From contig DXCV01000062.1 in NCBI GenBank assembly GCA_019115825.1, forward strand, positions 1 to 64,000: DNA of 64,000 nucleotides, in the 5' to 3' direction. The notes under the pieces are model-generated. The model searched no databases. It worked only from the letters and a program-made list of their open reading frames with translations, and was not told where the DNA came from. The translations under genes and the position numbers were made by a program. Each line of letters starts with the position of its first letter. Positions within the stretch are counted from its first letter, which is position 1. The DNA is from Candidatus Bacteroides pullicola. Its GTDB lineage: Bacteria > Bacteroidota > Bacteroidia > Bacteroidales > Bacteroidaceae. Shown piece by piece: positions 59,512 to 64,000 of the stretch.

Positions 59512-60570
59512 ATGAAACTGTCACAATTCAAGTTCAAGCTTCCCGAAGAGAAGATTGCCCTGCATCCCACAAAGTACAGGGACGAGTCGCGCCTGATGGT
59601 GCTCCACCGCAAGACCGGCGAAATAGAGCACCGCGTCTTCAAGGACATCCTGGAGTATTTTGACGACCGGGACGTCTTCATCTTCAACGACACGAAGGTG
59701 TTCCCCGCCCGCCTCTATGGCAACAAGGAGAAGACGGGCGCCCGCATTGAGGTCTTCCTGCTCCGCGAGCTGAACGAGGAGCTGCGCCTGTGGGACGTGC
59801 TGGTGGACCCGGCGCGCAAAATACGCATCGGCAACAAGCTCTACTTCGGCGAGGACGACTCGATGGTGGCCGAAGTGATAGACAACACCACCTCGCGCGG
59901 CCGCACCCTGCGTTTCCTCTACGACGGTCCGCACGACGAGTTCAAGAAAGCGCTCTATGCCTTGGGCGAAACGCCGCTGCCCCACAGCATCATCAACCGC
60001 CCTGTCGAGCCCGAGGACGCCGATCGTTTCCAATCCATCTTCGCCTGCCATGAGGGTGCCGTCACGGCTCCTACGGCCAACCTGCACTTCAGCCGCGAAC
60101 TGATGAAGCGCATGGAGATCAAGGGCATCAACTTCGCTTTCATCACCCTGCACGCCGGCCTGGGCAACTTCCGCGAAATCGACGTGGAGGATCTGACGAA
60201 ACACAAAACCGACTCCGAGCAGATGATCGTGAACGAGGAGGCTGTCTCCATCGTCAACCGCGCCAAGGACGAGAACCGCCAGGTGTGCGCTGTGGGCACC
60301 ACGGTGATGCGCGCCATCGAGAGCACCGTCAGCACCGACGGCCACTTGAAACCCTACGACGGCTGGACGAACAAGTTCATCTTCCCGCCCTACGACTTCA
60401 CCGTGGCCAATGCTATGGTGGCCAACTTCCAGATGCCGCTGTCCACACTGCTGATGATCGTGGCAGCCTTCGGCGGCTATGACGAGGTGATGAACGCCTA
60501 CGACGTGGCCTTGAAGGAAGACTACCGCTTCGGCACATACGGCGACGCGATGCTCATCACGGACAAATGA
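59512..60570 (+). CDS. queA: tRNA preQ1(34) S-adenosylmethionine ribosyltransferase-isomerase
   Basis: A 352-residue QueA. The N-terminus [18 protein letters not shown] and the blocks [47 protein letters not shown]-like text and [19 protein letters not shown] are diagnostic. It forms epoxyqueuosine at tRNA position 34. The stop overlaps the folK start by 4 bp. Confidence 0.96.
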   Translation: MKLSQFKFKLPEEKIALHPTKYRDESRLMVLHRKTGEIEHRVFKDILEYFDDRDVFIFNDTKVFPARLYGNKEKTGARIEVFLLRELNEELRLWDVLVDPARKIRIGNKLYFGEDDSMVAEVIDNTTSRGRTLRFLYDGPHDEFKKALYALGETPLPHSIINRPVEPEDADRFQSIFACHEGAVTAPTANLHFSRELMKRMEIKGINFAFITLHAGLGNFREIDVEDLTKHKTDSEQMIVNEEAVSIVNRAKDENRQVCAVGTTVMRAIESTVSTDGHLKPYDGWTNKFIFPPYDFTVANAMVANFQMPLSTLLMIVAAFGGYDEVMNAYDVALKEDYRFGTYGDAMLITDK

Positions 60571-61046
60571 GGAATCCTTCTTCCTTTACATATTATTTGG
60601 GTCTCGGGACAAACCTCGGAGACAAAGAGGCGAACCTGCGCACAGCGGTCCGCCTGTTGGAAGAGCGGGTGGGGAAGGTGACTTCCCTGTCCGCTTTTCA
60701 TGCAACGGAGCCTTGGGGGTTCGCCTCGGACCATACCTTTCTCAATGCCGCAGCCGGGTTGCATACATCCCAGACCCCCCTGGAAGTATTGGAGCGGACA
60801 CAGGAGATAGAACGACTGATGGGCCGTAACCACAAATCCGTCAACGGTGTGTATGCCGACCGGGTGATAGACATCGACCTCCTGCTTTGCTTTGCCGAGG
60901 ACGGCAGGCCTGTCCGCATAAATACAGAAAAACTCACGCTGCCCCATCCGTTGATGCGGCAGCGTGAGTTCGTAATGAAGCCCTTGCAGGAAATCATCGG
61001 CCCTGCGCCTTCTTCCACCTCAGATACGTCCGTTGTCCGTAGATGA
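60567..61046 (+). CDS. folK: Dihydropteridine pyrophosphokinase
   Basis: A 159-residue HPPK. Signatures are [40 protein letters not shown] and [10 protein letters not shown] with [16 protein letters not shown]. It phosphorylates 6-hydroxymethyl-dihydropterin for folate synthesis. Its last 53 bp overlap the convergent fucP gene, so the final residues ([11 protein letters not shown]) are probably lineage-specific. Confidence 0.94.
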   Translation: MRNPSSFTYYLGLGTNLGDKEANLRTAVRLLEERVGKVTSLSAFHATEPWGFASDHTFLNAAAGLHTSQTPLEVLERTQEIERLMGRNHKSVNGVYADRVIDIDLLLCFAEDGRPVRINTEKLTLPHPLMRQREFVMKPLQEIIGPAPSSTSDTSVVRR

Positions 61047-62322
61047 TAACCACCACGTAGCAGATGAACGGCAGGATGAACGACAGGTTGACAGCGGGGA
61101 ACCCGGCCACGCTGCCCAAGTCGATGATGGCAGCCTGCACCGGGGGAAGCACAGAGCCGCCCAGGATGGCCATAATCAGGCCCGCCGCGCCGAACTTGGC
61201 GTCATCGCCCAGGCGTTCCAGCGCAATGCCGTAGATGGTGGGGAACATCAGCGACATGCAGGCGGACACGGCCACCAGGCAATACATGCCCCAGATGTTC
61301 TGCAACAGGATGACGCCTACCGTGAAGACGCACGCCGCCACGGCCAGCAGCTTCAGCAGGTTGCCCGCGTTGAGGTAGCGCAGCAGGAAGGTGCAGACAA
61401 AGCGGCTGACGCAGAACAGCGCCATGGCGATGATGTTGTACTTCTGCGACAGCACCTCGGCGGCCTGCTCCTCCATGCCCATGTGCGTGGTGAAGAGGTG
61501 CGTGCCATACTGGATGATGAACGTCCAGCACATGATCTGCGCACCCACATAGAAGAACTGCGTGATGACGCCCTCGCGGTAGTGCTTGCGCCGGAAGATA
61601 CGCTTCAACGTGGGGATGAAGTCGATGTTGTGGTTCTGGTCCTTGTTGACCGGCATCTTGACGCAACGGATGAGGATGAGCATCGCCAGGATGACCAGCC
61701 CGATGAGCACGTAAGGCCCGATGAGCACTTGCAGGTCAGCATCGCGGATAGCCTCGAACTCTGCCTGTCCCAACTGGGCGCGATCGGCGGTATCCATGGG
61801 GTGCAGGCGGTTCTGGATGAAGTTCATAGCCACGTACATGCCCAGCAGCGAACCCATGGGGTTGAAGGCCTGCGCCAGGTTCAGGCGCCGCGTGGCTGTC
61901 TCCTCGCTGCCCATGGAGAGGATGTAGGGGTTACTGCTCGTCTCCAGGAAGGACAGGCCGCACGTCAGGATGAAGTAGGCGACGAGGAAGGGGAAGTACA
62001 TCCCCGACAGCATCGCGGGATAGAACAGGAAGGCCCCGAAGGCGTACAGCCCCAACCCCAGCATGACGCCCGCCTTGTACGTGTACTTGCGGATGAAGAT
62101 GGCGGCGGGATAGGCCATGGCGAAGTAGCCCCCGTAGAAGGCCACCTGCACCAATGTGCCTTCGGTGACGCTCATGCGGAAAATCTTCGAGAACGCCTTC
62201 ACCATGGGATTGGTGATGTCGTTGGCGAAGCCCCACAGGGCGAAACATGAGGTGATCAGGATGAAGGGTACCACATAACTAATGTTGCCTTCATGCAGGA
62301 TGGATGACTTTGTCTTTTTCAT
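60994..62322 (-). CDS. fucP: L-fucose:proton symporter
   Basis: A 442-residue MFS transporter with 12 helices. FucP-specific text includes FILITSCFALWGFANDITNP, FYGGYFAMAYPAAIF, CGLSFLETSSNPYIL, LNLAQAFNPMGSL and FYVGAQIMCWTFIIQYG. It sits 5 bp after the kinase gene, as in the Bacteroides fucose operon, so the substrate is taken as L-fucose. Confidence 0.92.
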   Translation of the reverse strand: MKKTKSSILHEGNISYVVPFILITSCFALWGFANDITNPMVKAFSKIFRMSVTEGTLVQVAFYGGYFAMAYPAAIFIRKYTYKAGVMLGLGLYAFGAFLFYPAMLSGMYFPFLVAYFILTCGLSFLETSSNPYILSMGSEETATRRLNLAQAFNPMGSLLGMYVAMNFIQNRLHPMDTADRAQLGQAEFEAIRDADLQVLIGPYVLIGLVILAMLILIRCVKMPVNKDQNHNIDFIPTLKRIFRRKHYREGVITQFFYVGAQIMCWTFIIQYGTHLFTTHMGMEEQAAEVLSQKYNIIAMALFCVSRFVCTFLLRYLNAGNLLKLLAVAACVFTVGVILLQNIWGMYCLVAVSACMSLMFPTIYGIALERLGDDAKFGAAGLIMAILGGSVLPPVQAAIIDLGSVAGFPAVNLSFILPFICYVVVIIYGQRTYLRWKKAQGR

Positions 62323-62327
62323 GGCAT

Positions 62328-63716
62328 TCAGTCGATTAGGATTTCACTTCTGTCTTTGATTTCCCCGGCGGCGATGGCCTGCACCAGGATGTTGCCTATG
62401 GCAGTGGCCTCTACCGGACCGGGCACGACGGGCAGCCCCGTGGCCTCTTCCGTCAGGCGGTTCAGCAGCTTGTTGCGACAGCCCCCGCCAATGATGTGCA
62501 GTTGTTCCACAGGATGGGGCAGGAGGGCGTTCAGCCCGTCGATGCCTTTCTTGTAGCGCGCAGCCAGGGACCGGAGCACGCACATCACATAGCCACCTTC
62601 CGTTTCAAGCACCTCTTGGCCTGTCTCACGGCAATAGTCCGCGATGGCCTGCTGCATGTCCGCCGGGTTGGCGAAGCAGCTGTCGTCCACGTCGATGAGG
62701 GCGAGGCAGGTGCTTTCCGCGGCGGCTCCCAGCAGGGTGTCGTAGGACACGTCCTTGCCTTGGGCCTCCCATTGCTTCATCAGGCGTTGCAGAATCCACA
62801 AGCCCGTGATGTTTTGCAGGAACTTGATGCGACCGCCCACGCAGCCCTCGTTAGTAAAGCCTGCCAGGCGCGCCTCTTCCGTCAAGACGGGCTGTTCCAA
62901 CTCCACGCCCAGCAGGGACCACGTGCCCGAGCTGAGGAAGGCGCAGCGCGAGGCCCGCCCCTTGGGGAAGGGCACGGCGAAGAGCGCGCTGGCCGTGTCG
63001 TGCGAGCCGACGGCGATGACCTCCGTGTCCTCCGGCAGTCCCAGTTCCGTGGCCACCTCCGGCAGGACCCGCCCTCGCGAGGTGCCCGGCAAGACGATAC
63101 GCCCGAAGAGCCGTCGCGGCAGTCCCAGGCGGTCGATGAGCGGCCAGTTCCACTCGCGGGTGGAGGCGTCCAGCAGCTCCGAGGTGGAGGCAATGCTGTA
63201 CTCGTTGTCCGTGTTGCCCGTCAGGAAGTAGCTGAACAGGTCGGGCATAAAGAGCAACCTGTCGGCGGCTTCCAGCCGTCCGGGATTCTCGCGTTGAAGG
63301 GCCATGAGCTGGAAGAGGGTGTTGATGGGCATCACCTGTATGCCGCTCTCGCGGTAGTGCTCCAGGGGCGATACTTCCCGGAAGAAGGCTTCGGGCAACC
63401 CCTCGGTGCACGGGTCGCGGTAGCATTGCGGGTTGCCCAGCAGGCTGCCCGCGCAATCTATCAGGCCAAAGTCCACACCCCAAGTGTCTATGCCGATGCT
63501 GCGCACGCGCAATCCCTGCCCGACAGCCTTGCGGATGCCGGCCTTCATCTCTTCGAAGAGAGCGAGGAAATCCCAGTGGACGTGCCCGCCCAGTTTGATC
63601 TGCCGGTTGGGGAAGCGGTGGATTTCCTTCATCTCCAGCCGCTTGTCCCTGATTTGCCCGGCGATGACCCGGCCGCTTCCGCCGCCGAAGTCAATGGCAA
63701 GGTAGGTGTCGTTCAT
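62328..63716 (-). CDS. fucK: L-fuculokinase (rhamnulokinase-type FGGY kinase)
   Basis: A 462-residue FGGY-family kinase. ATP- and sugar-binding text includes LAIDFGGGSGRVIAG, SIGIDTWGVDFGLID, VIAVGSHDTASALFAVP, LSSGTWSLLGVE and the C-terminal HIIGGGCRNKLLNRL. By sequence it looks like RhaB, but between a class II aldolase and fucP it is best read as the fuculose kinase used by Bacteroides. Kinase for rhamnulose remains possible. Confidence 0.85.
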   Translation of the reverse strand: MNDTYLAIDFGGGSGRVIAGQIRDKRLEMKEIHRFPNRQIKLGGHVHWDFLALFEEMKAGIRKAVGQGLRVRSIGIDTWGVDFGLIDCAGSLLGNPQCYRDPCTEGLPEAFFREVSPLEHYRESGIQVMPINTLFQLMALQRENPGRLEAADRLLFMPDLFSYFLTGNTDNEYSIASTSELLDASTREWNWPLIDRLGLPRRLFGRIVLPGTSRGRVLPEVATELGLPEDTEVIAVGSHDTASALFAVPFPKGRASRCAFLSSGTWSLLGVELEQPVLTEEARLAGFTNEGCVGGRIKFLQNITGLWILQRLMKQWEAQGKDVSYDTLLGAAAESTCLALIDVDDSCFANPADMQQAIADYCRETGQEVLETEGGYVMCVLRSLAARYKKGIDGLNALLPHPVEQLHIIGGGCRNKLLNRLTEEATGLPVVPGPVEATAIGNILVQAIAAGEIKDRSEILID

Positions 63717-63728
63717 GGTGCGGGACGT

Positions 63729-64000
63729 TTAGTTGGTCTTCTTGCCCAGCACGTAGATGTCCAGGTCCTCAATGTCCTGCGGGGTCAGCACGGAATAATC
63801 CCCGCCGGCCTGCACGATGATGCGGCAAGCCATCTCGAAGAACATGGCGCGCTCGAACACCTCGTCGAAGTCCTTGCCGCACACCACCTGCCCGTGGTTG
63901 GTCAGCAGGATGGAGTCGTGGTCCTTCATGGCCGTCACCACAGCGTGCGCCAACTCGGGCGAGCCGGGGCGGTAGTAAGGGATGATGGGGATTTCGCGCC
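63729..64000 (-). CDS. fucA: Class II aldolase (L-fuculose-phosphate aldolase), partial
   Basis: Only the last 90 residues are in the window; the gene continues beyond 64000. The text IPIIPYYRPGSPELA followed by LLTNHGQVVCGKDF is the conserved class II aldolase block (with the metal-ligand histidine). It ends 12 bp before the kinase start. It would split fuculose-1-phosphate into lactaldehyde and DHAP. Confidence 0.85.
   Translation of the reverse strand, partial: REIPIIPYYRPGSPELAHAVVTAMKDHDSILLTNHGQVVCGKDFDEVFERAMFFEMACRIIVQAGGDYSVLTPQDIEDLDIYVLGKKTN

Overview
This window reads as a Bacteroidales chromosome, most likely a Bacteroidaceae member with unusually high GC for the group. Evidence: Bacteroides-type promoters (TAnnTTTG -7 boxes) before many genes; family markers such as GLPGLI, DUF3098, type III glutamine synthetase and RprXY-like two-component genes; and the fucA-fucK-fucP order at the right edge. 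No rRNA, tRNA or CRISPR array was seen.

Layout. 1-3300 is accessory: an IS5-type transposase tail, a PepSY-like secreted protein, an MBL-fold hydrolase and a RhuM-family protein. 3465-17206 holds two secreted GH2 glycosidases, a low-GC AAA/DUF4143 ATPase, and a histidine kinase/response regulator pair divergent from a GLPGLI plus outer-membrane receptor pair. 17392-32636 is a minus-strand nitrogen block: glnN, amtB, glnK, an outer-membrane protein, dapL, dapF, asnB, gltD, gltB. It joins ammonium uptake, PII signalling, glutamine/glutamate/asparagine synthesis and the end of the DAP pathway. 33013-40365 has miaB and, convergent with it, the menaquinone operon menF-menD-menB-menC-menE.

40741-52918 is the most interesting part: eight minus-strand genes that look like an undescribed synthase-dependent exopolysaccharide system. 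A TolC-like channel, a HlyD-like adaptor, a 712-residue zinc-ribbon/SPOR membrane protein and a processive GT2 are joined by three 4-bp ATGA overlaps. They are followed by a UDP-sugar dehydrogenase, two signalling proteins without DNA-binding domains and a lipoprotein. A TPR histidine kinase lies divergent, across a 640-bp repeat-rich promoter region. The set resembles the alginate logic (Alg8/Alg44/AlgD), but with a TolC exit and a probable TackOD1-type regulator.

55810-61046 is a housekeeping cluster (methyltransferase, ftsX, DUF3098, uppP, truB, queA, folK), convergent with the fucose genes fucP, fucK and fucA (cut by the window end). Intergenic regions are rich in short tandem repeats of 11-24 bp and in long hairpins. 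One 134-bp palindromic element occurs twice and supplies the 3' end of the upstream gene both times.
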